Source: Granulicella aggregans
Lineage (GTDB): Bacteria; Acidobacteriota; Terriglobia; Terriglobales; Acidobacteriaceae
DNA length: 64,000 bases
Direction of reading: 5' to 3'
Assembly: GCF_025685565.1 (NCBI RefSeq)
Contig: NZ_JAGSYE010000002.1
Coordinates: 372,001-436,000 of the forward strand
Position numbers and translations under genes: made by a program. The notes beneath the pieces were generated by a model that ran no database searches, was not told the DNA's origin, and was given only the letters and a program-made list of their open reading frames with translations. Shown here one piece after another: positions 7,666 through 16,868 of the stretch. The number at the start of each line of letters is the position of its first letter. Position 1 is the stretch's first letter.

Positions 7666-9078
7666 CTAGATCTCCATCGCCAGCAGCCGCGCGACCGAAT
7701 CGGCAAACTCCACCGGCTCCGCGATTCCCTGCTGAAGAAACGCCCGAAGCCCTGGCATCGCCGCAATCGAGCGATCCAGCTCGACGTCGAGCCCCGGCTT
7801 GTACGCTCCAATCCGCACCAGGTCAGCAGACCTCGAGTGCGCCGCCATCAGACGCCGCACCATGGCAGCACGCGCCATGTGGGATGGGCTCGTCACCGAG
7901 GGCATAAGCCGGCTCAACGAATCGACGATGTCGATGGCAGGAAACCATCCCTCCGCCGCCTGCGCCCGCGACAGCAGGATATGTCCATCCAGCAGCGAAC
8001 GCACCGCATCGACGACCGGATCATGTTGATCGTCGCCCTCCATCAGCACCGTATAGAACGCGGTGATGCTCCCATTTTCGAAGTTGCCCGCGCGCTCCAC
8101 AAGCCGCGCCAGCCGGGCAAAGACGGACGGCGTATAGCCTTTGCTCGCCGGTGGCTCACCTGCCGCAAGACCGATCTCCCGAGCCGCCATCGCATACCGT
8201 GTCAGCGAGTCGAGCACCAGCAGCACGTGCTTCCCCTGCGCCGCATAAAACTCCGCCACCGCCGTCGCCGCCATGGCCGCACGCATGCGCAGCAACGGGC
8301 TCTCATCAGAGGTCGAGACCATCACCACGGACCGCTTCAACCCCTCGGCGCCCAGCGCCTCTTCGACAAACTGCCGCACCTCGCGCCCGCGCTCACCCAC
8401 GAGGCCGACAACCGTGATGTCCGCCTCGGTGTTGCGCGTCATCATGCCGATCAGCGTGCTCTTGCCAACGCCCGATCCGCCGAAGATACCTACTCTTTGC
8501 CCGCGCCCGACCGTCAGCATCCCGTCAATCGCACGCACCCCGGTCGGCAGCGCAGTCACGATCGGCACACGATCCATCGGCCGCGGCACGGAGCCATCGA
8601 GTGGCCACATATCCGTCACCCGCGGCGACCCTCCGCCGCCATAAGAAAGATCGATCGGCTCGCCCAGCGCATTCAGAATCCTGCCCTGCATGCCATCGCC
8701 CACCGCCAGGTAAGGGGTAGTCCCCAGCGCGATCACGGTATCCCCATAACGAATGCCGCGCGTCGGCTCGAGCGGCATCACCAGAACGTGGCGCTCGCGG
8801 AAGCCGATCACCTCCGCGCCGTGCCGTTTGCCTTCGCCGTCGATCACCTCGCAGCTCTCGCCCACCGAACACAAAGGTCCCAGCGACTCCAGCGTGCCCG
8901 TACTCGCCTCCACCACGCGGCCACGCCACCTCCAAGCCGGGCGCGCTGCAAGATGCCGGAAGTAGGCTTCCATGCCGGTATCGCGCATCTGAAGGACCGA
9001 GCCGCGCGCAGCTGTGGACTGTGTCGCCACACCCTGCCGCGACAACGCTCCGCTCACAGCGGACTCCGCCGCCATCAT
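7666..9078 (-). CDS. fliI: Flagellum-specific ATPase FliI
   Basis: 470 residues. An amino-terminal barrel is followed by the ATPase core with Walker A near residue 200 (GIFGGSGVGKST), the motif GLVGERGREVRQFVEE, Walker B (HVLLVLDSLTRYAMA) and GEPPASKGYTPSVF. These are diagnostic of the FliI/type III ATPase family. FliI unfolds and delivers substrates to the export gate, regulated by FliH and FliJ, whose genes flank it. The start overlaps the fliH stop (ATGA), which suggests translational coupling. Confidence 0.97.
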   Translation of the reverse strand: MMAAESAVSGALSRQGVATQSTAARGSVLQMRDTGMEAYFRHLAARPAWRWRGRVVEASTGTLESLGPLCSVGESCEVIDGEGKRHGAEVIGFRERHVLVMPLEPTRGIRYGDTVIALGTTPYLAVGDGMQGRILNALGEPIDLSYGGGGSPRVTDMWPLDGSVPRPMDRVPIVTALPTGVRAIDGMLTVGRGQRVGIFGGSGVGKSTLIGMMTRNTEADITVVGLVGERGREVRQFVEEALGAEGLKRSVVMVSTSDESPLLRMRAAMAATAVAEFYAAQGKHVLLVLDSLTRYAMAAREIGLAAGEPPASKGYTPSVFARLARLVERAGNFENGSITAFYTVLMEGDDQHDPVVDAVRSLLDGHILLSRAQAAEGWFPAIDIVDSLSRLMPSVTSPSHMARAAMVRRLMAAHSRSADLVRIGAYKPGLDVELDRSIAAMPGLRAFLQQGIAEPVEFADSVARLLAMEI

Positions 9079-9782
9079 GCCGGCCGCTTTTGCAGAAGGT
9101 CGTAGAAGCCGCGTTCAATCTCGCCGAGTTGTGCCTCGATGCCAAGCTCAACCGTCCCGACACTCGTCTCAAGCACGCACTCTCCGCGCGCCATCCCCTC
9201 CTGTCCAATCAATTTCACATCGGCCACAGCGAGAGAATCAAACTCCGCCTGCCACAGCGCAAGATCGGAGGCAGGCACCCGCAGTCGCGTCTCGCTCTCC
9301 TCGGCCACCTTCTCGAGCGCTACACGCACAGCCGCCGAGAGCAGCAGCGGGTCGATCTTCGCCTCGCGATGCAGCACCCGCGCCGCGATCGCCAGTGACA
9401 ACTTGATGACCTGTCCTTCCACGCCAGCAAAGTACCGTGACCGCTCGCGATCGAAGTCGTCTACCGCCTTGCGGACCATGGCGCGGTCCTCGGCCAGCCT
9501 CTGCTGCATCTCCTGCTCGCAGTCGGCGCGTGCGATCGTACGCGCGAGCAGCTTTGCCTGGTCGAGCTTGCGCGGAAGCGCATCGATGTGGCTCCGCAGC
9601 TCTTCTTCCAGCCGCTCCACCTGCTCGCGAAGCTCTGCAACGACTGCAGACTGATCTTCAGGAATTCGCCCGCGCGTCTCGAGATCCTCAATCGCCGAGA
9701 ACTCCAGTCGCTCCACCTCTCGGGGAGAGTCGGCAAACGTCCGTTCAACCTCCCGCTCCGCAACGCTAGACGGTGATGGCAT
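9075..9782 (-). CDS. fliH: Flagellar assembly protein FliH
   Basis: 235 residues. A charged, helical first half (EDLE...VAELREQVERLEEELRSHI) is followed by the FliH/V-ATPase-E-like domain, including ARVLHREAKIDPLLLSAAVRVALEKV and the conserved WQAEFDSLAVADVKLI region. FliH is the peripheral stalk and negative regulator of FliI. It overlaps the end of fliG by 17 bases and the start of fliI by four, so the three genes are tightly coupled. Confidence 0.93.
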   Translation of the reverse strand: MPSPSSVAEREVERTFADSPREVERLEFSAIEDLETRGRIPEDQSAVVAELREQVERLEEELRSHIDALPRKLDQAKLLARTIARADCEQEMQQRLAEDRAMVRKAVDDFDRERSRYFAGVEGQVIKLSLAIAARVLHREAKIDPLLLSAAVRVALEKVAEESETRLRVPASDLALWQAEFDSLAVADVKLIGQEGMARGECVLETSVGTVELGIEAQLGEIERGFYDLLQKRPA

Positions 9783-10851
9783 CGTCGGCCTCCAGCTTCA
9801 ACACAATCTTGCCTTCGGCCTCGAGCTTCCGTGCGAGGTTCAGCACCTCAAGCTGCGCGGCAGACACGTCCTTCATTCGCACCGGTCCCATGATCTCCAT
9901 GTCCTCCTTCATCATCTCGACGGCGCGTGAGCTCATCGCAGCGAAGACATGCGCCTTCAAGTTGTCCTTCGTACCCTTCAACGCCACGCCCAGCACCTTC
10001 TTGTCCGCAGCTGCGACCAGCTCCCTTATGCTGGCCGAAGGCACCGTCAGCAGATCGTCGAAGGTAAACATCAGCTCGCGAATACTGATGGCCAGCTTTG
10101 GCTTCTTCTGCTCGATCTCATCCAGGATGCCTTTGCTCGCGACCTGATCGAGGCCGTTGAGCAGATCGGCGACCGCCTTGAAGCCCGCATAGCTGCGCCG
10201 TCCGGTGGACGCACCCAGCGCCTTCATCTTGCGCGAGAGCACCAGCGCGACCTTCTGCGCCATCTCCGGCGAGAACTGCCGCATCTCCGCCAACCGCTGC
10301 ACCACCTGCACCCGCTGCTTGTCTTCAAGATGCATCAGCACTACCGCGCCGCGCTTCGCATCAAGGTGCGCCAGAACCAGGGCAACCGTCTGCGGATGCT
10401 CGCTCTCAAGAAACTTGCTGAGCTGCTGTGGGTCCATCTTCTGCAGCATCGCCAGGTCGCCAGCCGACCGCTCCTGCAGACCCTTTACCTGCGCCAGCAT
10501 CGTCGCCGCTCGTGCATCGCCAAAGGCTTCGGTCAACAGCTTCAGAGCGTAATCCTGTCCACCACGGACCACATAGTGCTGCGTCTCCAGCAGCCCATAA
10601 AACTCCGTCAACACCTGCGTCAACAGCTCCGGCGAGACCGAATCCAACTGCGTGATCTCATCGGTCAGGCGTGAGACCTCGTCCTCGCCCAGGTTCTGCA
10701 TCAGCTTCTTACCCAGCTCATCGCCGATCGCGATCATCAGGATCGCTGCCTTGCGTATCCCCGGAAGATCGGCCGGGCTGAACCCCGACTCAGCCGCCAG
10801 CATCAGCTGGTTTTCTCCCGGAGCCTCCAGTTGTTCCATCTCTTCCGTCAT
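9766..10851 (-). CDS. fliG: Flagellar motor switch protein FliG
   Basis: 361 residues with a good ribosome site (GAGAGG) before the ATG. The amino domain begins LPGIRKAAILMIAIG. The middle domain contains the conserved EHPQTVALVLAHL motif. The carboxy domain carries the charged torque helix around KDNLKAHVFAAMSSRAVEMM and the nearby MEIMGPVRMKDV. FliG forms the top of the C-ring, contacts the MS-ring protein FliF (next gene upstream) and the stator. Length and all three domains are normal. Confidence 0.97.
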   Translation of the reverse strand: MTEEMEQLEAPGENQLMLAAESGFSPADLPGIRKAAILMIAIGDELGKKLMQNLGEDEVSRLTDEITQLDSVSPELLTQVLTEFYGLLETQHYVVRGGQDYALKLLTEAFGDARAATMLAQVKGLQERSAGDLAMLQKMDPQQLSKFLESEHPQTVALVLAHLDAKRGAVVLMHLEDKQRVQVVQRLAEMRQFSPEMAQKVALVLSRKMKALGASTGRRSYAGFKAVADLLNGLDQVASKGILDEIEQKKPKLAISIRELMFTFDDLLTVPSASIRELVAAADKKVLGVALKGTKDNLKAHVFAAMSSRAVEMMKEDMEIMGPVRMKDVSAAQLEVLNLARKLEAEGKIVLKLEADDAITV

Positions 10852-10906
10852 CGATCAACCTCTCTTTGGAACCCTTGCCAGCCGCGGTGGTTCCTTGCAA
10901 CGCGCC

Positions 10907-12787
10907 TTATCCTTCAGCTTTCTCCGCTGGTGCGATCCAGCTCTGCAACACCCGCGTGCTCTGCATGGAATCCTCGCGGATGTGCTCCGCGACGCTGTCG
11001 AAGATCGCCTGCGCCGAGGTCTTGCCGCGTCTCTGGACCGGTGCGGGCGCATGGTGTACCGGCGCGGACATCTGACGTTGCGGCATCATCTCAGGCTGTT
11101 CGTCCATCTCATCCATTCCGCCACTCCCCAGCGCCTCTTCGTGGTCCACCATCTCCAGGTGATGGTGATCGATGCCCTCCGCCTCGTGATGCGGTCCCGA
11201 TCCATCCGCCAGCATCACCGGTTCCTTCATCGTCTCGATCGCTTGCCGCGCAACCGGCCGCAGCACGAACATCACCAGCAGCACACCGCATAGTCCAAGG
11301 ACGAGCGTCTTGATCAGGTTCGGCTGCGTCCGCAGAAATCCCTTCGCTCCATCGCTCACACGGTCAAGAATCGGCGCCGGAGCCTCGGGCGAGTTACTGT
11401 CAAAGCTCATGTTCTGAATCACCACCTGGTCGCCGCGCTTCTGGTCGTAACCCACCGCCGCCTGCGCCAGTTCTTCCAGCCTGTGAATCTCGTCCGGCGT
11501 GCGCGGCTTCCATACCGTCTTCAGCGACTTTCCCGCCCCTTCCGTGGCCAGCCGGTCGTTCACCAATACCGCCGCTGTGATCCTGCCAACTCGTCCCGGC
11601 CCCATCTCCAGATGCGTCGTATGTTTCGACACCGCGTAGGTACCGCTCTCCTGCTTCACCGTCTGTCCCTGCGCCGATCCCTGCGGATACACTGGCGCGT
11701 CCTTCTGCAGCAGCGGAGGCGTCGTCGGCGTCGCTGCCGGCGATCCCTGCACCGCGCCATTGGCTGCGCCCGCGGGAGTGTTGCTGGCCGTCCCCGGTAC
11801 ACCTGAGGCCTTCGTTGGAGCCGTTGAACTCTGCTCGCTGCGCTGCATATTTGTAGCCGCAACCTGCGTCGGGTCGTAGACCTCATCGGTCTTCTCTTCG
11901 CTCGACTGGTCATAGCTCACCCGCACCGTCGCCCGAACGTTGTCGCGCCCCGCCAGCGGTTCAAGCAGGCTCACCAGCTTCGCCTCCAGCGCCTGCTCCA
12001 CGTCGTCGGCCTCCATGCTCGCCGACTGCGGCTTCAGGTTCACCCGCCCATCCGCATCGACCAGCACCACATCCGCCGGACTCAGATTGTCCACCGCCCC
12101 CGCAACCAGGCTGCGTATCGAGTCCGCCTCGGCCGCATCCACATTCGACCGCTTCAGCTTCAGCACCACCGACGCCTTCGCCACCTTCTCCTGCGCGGAG
12201 AACAAACTCGGTTGCGGCAGCACCAGATGCACCCGCGCTGACCGCACCACACCCAGCGTCTGGATCGTGTGCTCAAGCTCACCCTCAAGCGCCCGCTGAT
12301 AGTTCACCCGCTCATCGAACTCGCTGCCCACCCAGTTCGGCTTATCGAACAACTCAAAGCCCATCCGTCCGGACTGCGGCATCCCCTTCGCCGCCACCTC
12401 AATTCGCGCCTTGTCGATGGTGTCCGCAGGCACTTCCACGCTGCTCCCATCCGCGGTCATCCGGTACGTCAATCCCGCAGCGGAGAGCTCCTGCGCCACC
12501 TGCTGCGAGTCTCGCGACTCCATCCCGCTAAACAAGACCCGCCAGTCCGGTCGCCCCGCATACCAGATCATCACCCCAATCGCGCCCAACAGGAACAGAA
12601 CGGAAGCCAGCAGCCAGTTGCGTCTTCCGGCAGGCATCGCCATCATCCGGTTGCGGAGGTTCTCAGCCATCTCCTGCATCGGGAGAGACGCTCCCTTCGG
12701 AGCCGCCTTGCCATCAATGGTCTTTATCGCCTCAGCTTGCTCCGCCACAAGTTGCCCCTGTCTTTTTGCTAACGCCTCTTGCGTCAA
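10907..12787 (-). CDS. fliF: Flagellar MS-ring protein FliF
   Basis: 626 residues with a first membrane helix around residues 57-77 (NWLLASVLFLLGAIGVMIWY) and a second around residue 500 (LVLGLCGVLLVMFVLRPV). Between them are the ring-building motifs, for example GMPQSGRMGFELFD, NYQRALEGELEHTI and ARVHLVLPQPSLFSAQEK. FliF forms the membrane ring on which the motor is built; its carboxy tail binds FliG. The listed start is TTG with GGGAG directly against it, so the true start may lie a few codons lower. Confidence 0.95.
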   Translation of the reverse strand: MTQEALAKRQGQLVAEQAEAIKTIDGKAAPKGASLPMQEMAENLRNRMMAMPAGRRNWLLASVLFLLGAIGVMIWYAGRPDWRVLFSGMESRDSQQVAQELSAAGLTYRMTADGSSVEVPADTIDKARIEVAAKGMPQSGRMGFELFDKPNWVGSEFDERVNYQRALEGELEHTIQTLGVVRSARVHLVLPQPSLFSAQEKVAKASVVLKLKRSNVDAAEADSIRSLVAGAVDNLSPADVVLVDADGRVNLKPQSASMEADDVEQALEAKLVSLLEPLAGRDNVRATVRVSYDQSSEEKTDEVYDPTQVAATNMQRSEQSSTAPTKASGVPGTASNTPAGAANGAVQGSPAATPTTPPLLQKDAPVYPQGSAQGQTVKQESGTYAVSKHTTHLEMGPGRVGRITAAVLVNDRLATEGAGKSLKTVWKPRTPDEIHRLEELAQAAVGYDQKRGDQVVIQNMSFDSNSPEAPAPILDRVSDGAKGFLRTQPNLIKTLVLGLCGVLLVMFVLRPVARQAIETMKEPVMLADGSGPHHEAEGIDHHHLEMVDHEEALGSGGMDEMDEQPEMMPQRQMSAPVHHAPAPVQRRGKTSAQAIFDSVAEHIREDSMQSTRVLQSWIAPAEKAEG

Positions 12788-12854
12788 CTCCCCAATTCAG
12801 TCGAATCGCCAGCCTGTAATCCGGCGATCTTCCGGCCCAGCCCAAGGCATACCG

Positions 12855-13187
12855 CTAGAACTGCATCCCCATCATCTGCTGATACGCCGAGACCGCCTTG
12901 TTCCTCACCTGCAGCGCCAGTTCGAACGCGACGCTCGCCTTCTGGGAGGCGATCATGACGTCATGCACCTCCACGCCCTGCCCACTCAGCAGCCCATTGA
13001 CCGCAGTCTCTGCCTGTTTGCCCAGATCCCGCGACTGGTTCACGATCGACTGCACCAGCCCTGCAAACGGCGTCGCTCCAGGCACATTCACCGACGAATC
13101 CTTCAGCCCAGCTCCCGTTACGCCAGCCCCTATCCCAGCTCCACTCACCGCTCCTGCAGCTCCGGCAACTCTCTCTGCTATGTTCAT
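12855..13187 (-). CDS. fliE: Flagellar hook-basal body protein FliE
   Basis: 110 residues. The carboxy half shows the FliE pattern: FAGLVQSIVNQSRDLGKQAE, GQGVEVHDVMIASQKASVAF and LALQVRNKAVSAYQQMM. FliE joins the MS-ring to the rod. The first 35 residues are Gly/Ala-rich and not conserved. Order flgC-fliE-fliF is the common one. Confidence 0.94.
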   Translation of the reverse strand: MNIAERVAGAAGAVSGAGIGAGVTGAGLKDSSVNVPGATPFAGLVQSIVNQSRDLGKQAETAVNGLLSGQGVEVHDVMIASQKASVAFELALQVRNKAVSAYQQMMGMQF

Positions 13188-13292
13188 CGCTCTCTCCCTC
13201 TTTGACTCTCTGCGTTTAGGAAACTTCAGCCATCCCGTCTAAGCCGAAAAACACTCCGGTAACTGGCCGAAATCAGGACATCCAAGGAATGA

Positions 13293-13829
13293 CTATCTGA
13301 GAATGTCGAGCGACGAAGAGATCATCGACTTCTCCGCCTGCACCGCCGAAACATTCATCCCGTAAGACCTCGTCGCTCCCATCAGGTCCACCATCTCGGT
13401 CAGCGGATTGATGTCCGGATACGACACAAATCCATCCGCGTCCGCGTCGGGATGCCCCGGCTCGTACCTCTTCAGCGGATCGCTCGTGTCGCGAATCACG
13501 CCGGTAACGGCGACGCCCCCCGGAACCGTACTCGCCGCATTCACGCTCCCCGGCATCGCACTCAGGAAGCTCGCGCTGCGAATCTTTCCTCCAGGCCCAA
13601 ACTGGCTGGAGAGCGAAGAAGTGGATGGCAGCCCCGCCTGCGCGATCAGCGAATCCTGAAACGCATTGCTCTCCTCGGCCTCGAAGACCACATGCTGCCG
13701 CTGATACGGCACGCCATCCTCTGTCCTGGTGGTCTCCGCGTTCGCCATGTTGGCAGCCACCACCTCGGCCCTCACCCGTTGCGCCTGCAGCGCCGAAGCG
13801 CTCACATCCAATGCCCCGAACAGATTCAT
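13293..13829 (-). CDS. flgC: Flagellar rod protein FlgC
   Basis: 178 residues from the ATG at 13829 (AGGAGAG eight bases upstream; a GTG one codon earlier is possible). The start MNLFGALDVSASALQAQRVR and VVAANMANAETT are rod-protein motifs. The carboxy end has YEPGHPDADADGFVSYPDIN and the coiled-coil end MVDLMGATRSYGMNVSAVQ. This is the proximal rod protein FlgC. It is longer than the usual ~135 residues by an insert around residues 65-100. Confidence 0.95.
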   Translation of the reverse strand: MNLFGALDVSASALQAQRVRAEVVAANMANAETTRTEDGVPYQRQHVVFEAEESNAFQDSLIAQAGLPSTSSLSSQFGPGGKIRSASFLSAMPGSVNAASTVPGGVAVTGVIRDTSDPLKRYEPGHPDADADGFVSYPDINPLTEMVDLMGATRSYGMNVSAVQAEKSMISSSLDILR

Positions 13830-13874
13830 CACATCTCTCCTTGCCAGTTGCCCTTTGTCCCGGCCCGCGAATCC

Positions 13875-14255
13875 TTACTTGCCATCCGAGGCATGAATCG
13901 CACTCAATATCTGCGAGAACTCGCCCTTTACCAGTTGCACGCCAAGCCGAAACCGCAGCTGCGCCTTCGCCAGCTCCAGCCCCTCGCGATCCATCGAGAC
14001 GTTATTTCCGTCAGGCCTCGCAACCAGTCCATTCACCACGCTGATCTGCGGATCGACTGCTCCCAGCCCGTTCGCCCCAAGCGACATCGGATTCGCATTC
14101 AACTGCCGCGCAAACTCCTGCTCAAAGTCGAACCCCTCGGTCTTGTAACCCGGCGTATCGACGTTCGCCATGTTCGCCGCAGTCAGCTTCATCTGGTCGC
14201 TGGCAAGATCCAGAAAGCGCCCCAGCGCCTCGCTTATGGGTGTGCTTAGTTGCAT
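13875..14255 (-). CDS. flgB: Flagellar rod protein FlgB
   Basis: 126 residues from the ATG at 14255. The open frame continues 82 codons upstream through two A-family repeats and the sigma-54 promoter, which cannot be coding. GAGG lies about nine bases before the chosen ATG. Motifs: ISEALGRFLDLASDQMKLTA, ANMANVDTPGYKTEGFDFE and the helical end LAKAQLRFRLGVQLVKGEF. It is the first gene of the operon and directly follows the sigma-54 promoter at 14281-14297. Confidence 0.94.
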   Translation of the reverse strand: MQLSTPISEALGRFLDLASDQMKLTAANMANVDTPGYKTEGFDFEQEFARQLNANPMSLGANGLGAVDPQISVVNGLVARPDGNNVSMDREGLELAKAQLRFRLGVQLVKGEFSQILSAIHASDGK

Positions 14256-14280
14256 TGGCTGTACCTCGCAGCCTCCTACA

Positions 14281-14297
14281 AGCAGCCGGTGTGCCAA
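14281..14297 (-). promoter_or_regulatory. Sigma-54 promoter of the flagellar operon
   Basis: The minus strand reads TTGGCACACCGGCTGCTT, with GG and GC exactly ten bases apart and the full TTGGCAC block at -24. The predicted start of transcription is near 14270, which leaves a 15-base leader containing the flgB ribosome site. A sigma-54 activator gene lies 2.6 kb away at 16869-18143. Confidence 0.75.
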
Positions 14298-14379
14298 AAC
14301 AAACCTGCGACAGATAAGAACGCTGCCATAATCCTCAAGTTCTCTTCCCCACGGCCCTTGCCCCTTATCCGACATACCC

Positions 14380-14473
14380 TTTGTCATTCCCAAAGGGAAT
14401 ATGCGTTTGTACCCGAAACTGCATCCGTCCTTACTGGTTCTTCCTTTGTCATTCCCGAAGGGAATCTGCTTCT
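14380..14473 (+). repeat. Two A-family hairpin repeats
   Basis: Two copies (about 14380-14409 and 14445-14473) of the A element, core GTCATTCCCGAAGGGAATC, flanked by T-rich and TGC-containing ends. They lie between the sigma-54 promoter of flgB and the divergent esterase gene. The first copy has a CCAAAGG centre instead of CCGAAGG. Confidence 0.85.
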
Positions 14474-14521
14474 GAACTAGCAACCACACAAGCAATTCCA
14501 AATTGGCCGTAGAATTCTCCC

Positions 14522-15445
14522 GTGACGATCAACCGCTTCCTCCCACTCCTCTACCTTGCCGTTACCCTCTCGACAACGGCCGCGCAGCAGGTGACCCTCC
14601 CAATCTGGTCACACGGCGCGCCCGAGACCACACCCGGCCAGGGCCCGGAGAAAGACATCGATCTCCCCACCGACGCTCTCATCGCCGGCAAGAAGATCAT
14701 TCGGCTAACGAACGTTAGCGAACCCACCGTCGCCGTCTATAGAGCCCACGGCACCTCCAACGCTCCAGCCGTCCTAGTCCTTCCCGGCGGCGGATACCAG
14801 ATCCTCGCCTACGACCTCGAAGGCACCGAGGTCTGCTCCTGGCTCAACTCCATCCACGTCACCTGCGTTCTGCTCAAGTACCGCGTCCCGTACAACGGCC
14901 ACTATCCCGAACGCACCGAAGACCTCGAAGACGCGCAGCAGGCCATGCGCCTCACCCGCCAGCACGCCGCCGAGTGGGGCATCGATCCCAAACGCCTCGG
15001 CGTCCTCGGCTTCTCCGCCGGTGGCCACCTCGCCGTAGTCCTCAGCAATCACTTCGACTTCACTCCCGACGCGGCAAAGTCCGCCACGCTAAAGCAGCAC
15101 GGCGCGCTTGACGCCGCGATCAGCGCCCGCCCCGACTTCGCCTTCATCCTCTATCCCGGCTACCTCGTCCACTGGCCCGATAAGTCAACCATCGCCCCCG
15201 AAGCCGTCCCCAACGCCGCCACCCCGCCCACCTTCATCCTCCAGGCCGAAGACGATCCCGTCCACGAAGAGAACGCCCTCGTCTACTTCCAGACTTTGAA
15301 GGAGGGCAATATCCCCGCCGAACTCCACCTCTACGCCAAGGGCGGCCACGGCTACGGTCTCCGCCCCACCGAACTCCCCATCACCCACTGGCCCCAACTC
15401 GCTGAGACCTGGCTCCGCACCATCAAAATCCTCGCCCCGAAGTAA
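14522..15445 (+). CDS. Secreted alpha/beta-hydrolase, acetylesterase-like
   Basis: 307 residues with a signal peptide (first ~21 residues, ending TTAAQQ); the start is GTG. The oxyanion motif VLPGGGYQ lies near residue 90, the nucleophile elbow GFSAGGH near 168, the acid in QAEDDPVH near 243 and the catalytic His in GGHGYG near 276. The arrangement resembles the BD-FAE/acetyl-xylan-esterase group of alpha/beta-hydrolases, which remove acetyl or feruloyl groups from plant polysaccharides. The exact substrate cannot be read from the sequence. Divergent from the flagellar operon. Confidence 0.85.
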   Translation: MTINRFLPLLYLAVTLSTTAAQQVTLPIWSHGAPETTPGQGPEKDIDLPTDALIAGKKIIRLTNVSEPTVAVYRAHGTSNAPAVLVLPGGGYQILAYDLEGTEVCSWLNSIHVTCVLLKYRVPYNGHYPERTEDLEDAQQAMRLTRQHAAEWGIDPKRLGVLGFSAGGHLAVVLSNHFDFTPDAAKSATLKQHGALDAAISARPDFAFILYPGYLVHWPDKSTIAPEAVPNAATPPTFILQAEDDPVHEENALVYFQTLKEGNIPAELHLYAKGGHGYGLRPTELPITHWPQLAETWLRTIKILAPK

Positions 15446-15447
15446 TC

Positions 15448-15486
15448 GGGTGCCCCACCCATGGCTCGCACTTGGCCATGGGTGGG
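15448..15486 (+). repeat. D-family hairpin repeat
   Basis: Core GGTGCCCCACCCATGGC. Perfect twelve-base arms (15454-15465 and 15475-15486) enclose a nine-base loop. It lies just after the esterase stop and could act as a hairpin terminator, though no T-run follows. Confidence 0.85.
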
Positions 15487-15546
15487 TCCGCCACAGACCC
15501 ATCCGACGTGTACGTGGAAACTAGCCCGACCCGAACCTAATAATCG

Positions 15547-15612
15547 CGTCATCTCGACCGGAGCGGCGGACAGTCTCATCGTCCGCCGCGCAGTGGAGAG
15601 ACCCCCGCATTG
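15547..15612 (+). repeat. C-family repeat with extended stem
   Basis: The frame GTCATCTCGACCGGAGC ... GTGGAGAGACCCCCGCATT encloses a nine-base perfect stem (15563-15571 and 15581-15589, GCGGCGGAC/GTCCGCCGC) with loop AGTCTCATC. The same loop type recurs in the copies at 37122-37160 and 38305-38327 although the stems differ. Confidence 0.85.
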
Positions 15613-15642
15613 GCCTTCGCCTTTCCACCCACCCAAAACCTT

Positions 15643-16785
15643 CTATTTATCCAGCGGCAGCTTCACCGTCTTCCCACTCTCCGCCGACCGCCGCGCCGCA
15701 TCCAGAATCTCCGCCACAATCACATTATTCTTCAACGAAGAAAGATCAGCCTTCTCCTCGATCTGCCCGCTGATCACCGCCTCCATATAGTGCAGCGGAT
15801 CGTCATAAGGCGCGACCAGCGGCGCACCATGTATCGACATCGGCGAAGCATCGCCCCTCTTCCTCACATCCAGCCGGTCAGAGTCGATCGTCTTCGCATA
15901 CCCGGTCGCGCCGTACACATCCATCTGCTTCACCGCGAACGGCCAGTTCCACGAGCCCTCCACAATCGCCGTCGCATGAGGATAGTTCAAGAGTATCTCG
16001 GCCTCATCCGACACCTTCGGATAAAGCTCCGGCTGAAGCCGCTTCGTCACCGCCGTGACTGAGATCGGCGCCTCGCCATGCATCATCCACGTCATCAGAT
16101 TCGGCCCATAGCATCCAAAGTCCGTCAGCGCCCCATCTCCATCCTGCGCCGGATCGATCAGCCACGAAAGAAACTCAGGCTGCACATGGATCTTCGCTGG
16201 CCCCTCATGCCCATCGCGCATCACCGCCTTCACGATCGGCCCCAGCGCACCCTTCTGCAAAAGGTTCACCGCCTCGGTGTTGCTCGTATACCAGGCCGTC
16301 TCGTAGTCCACCAGCACATGGATGTGCCCCTTCTCCGCCGCTCCCTGCATCGCAAGCGCATCGGCGTAGGTGAAGGCCAGCGGCTTCTCCATCAGCACAT
16401 GCACACCAAGCGCGGCGCTCTCCTCCACGATCCGGCGATGCTGGCTCGGCGGCGTAAACACCAGCACAGCCTTCGGATGCGCATGGCTCACCATCTCCGC
16501 GATGCTCTTGAAGTGAAGCGATGGCGAGAGGTGATACTTCTGTGCGTACTTATCAAAGAGCGCGCCATCGGGCTCCACGACTCCGACAAGCTCAGTATCG
16601 GGCCGCTTCAGAATGCTTCCCGCAGGATTGAGATTCCCTCCCCCCAGAAAGCTCTCCACGTGACCATGCACCAGCCCAACGATCCCCACCTTCATCACTT
16701 CGGTCGAAGGCGGCGTTGCCGTTTGTGAAGCTCCAGAGACCACCGATGCGATCAAAAAAATACCAAGCCCGAATAGCTTCCTCAT
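15643..16785 (-). CDS. Secreted Gfo/Idh/MocA-family oxidoreductase
   Basis: 380 residues. A signal peptide (about residues 1-20) precedes the Rossmann start VGIVGLVHGHVESFLGG. The family motif EKPLA (VLMEKPLAFTYADAL) is near residue 133, and the carboxy-terminal dimer/substrate domain follows. These enzymes use tightly bound NAD(P) to oxidise sugars or related polyols; exported members occur in several phyla. The GxGxxG motif is atypical (GLVHGH), so cofactor use should not be taken for granted. GAGGG precedes the start. Substrate unknown. Confidence 0.85.
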   Translation of the reverse strand: MRKLFGLGIFLIASVVSGASQTATPPSTEVMKVGIVGLVHGHVESFLGGGNLNPAGSILKRPDTELVGVVEPDGALFDKYAQKYHLSPSLHFKSIAEMVSHAHPKAVLVFTPPSQHRRIVEESAALGVHVLMEKPLAFTYADALAMQGAAEKGHIHVLVDYETAWYTSNTEAVNLLQKGALGPIVKAVMRDGHEGPAKIHVQPEFLSWLIDPAQDGDGALTDFGCYGPNLMTWMMHGEAPISVTAVTKRLQPELYPKVSDEAEILLNYPHATAIVEGSWNWPFAVKQMDVYGATGYAKTIDSDRLDVRKRGDASPMSIHGAPLVAPYDDPLHYMEAVISGQIEEKADLSSLKNNVIVAEILDAARRSAESGKTVKLPLDK

Positions 16786-16868
16786 TCAATGCCCTCAATC
16801 TCAGCCATCTTGAGACATAGCCGAAACAGCCGAGGCCATTATCGTGCTGCCATGCCACACTCGGCAAA

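Noticed and set aside
7837..9105. Long plus-strand frame of 422 codons
   Set aside because: Antisense shadow of fliI in GC-rich DNA; the peptide is His/Arg-rich with no recognisable domain.
14256..14501. Extended amino end of FlgB
   Set aside because: Runs through two A repeats and the sigma-54 promoter; the conserved FlgB start and ribosome site are at 14255.
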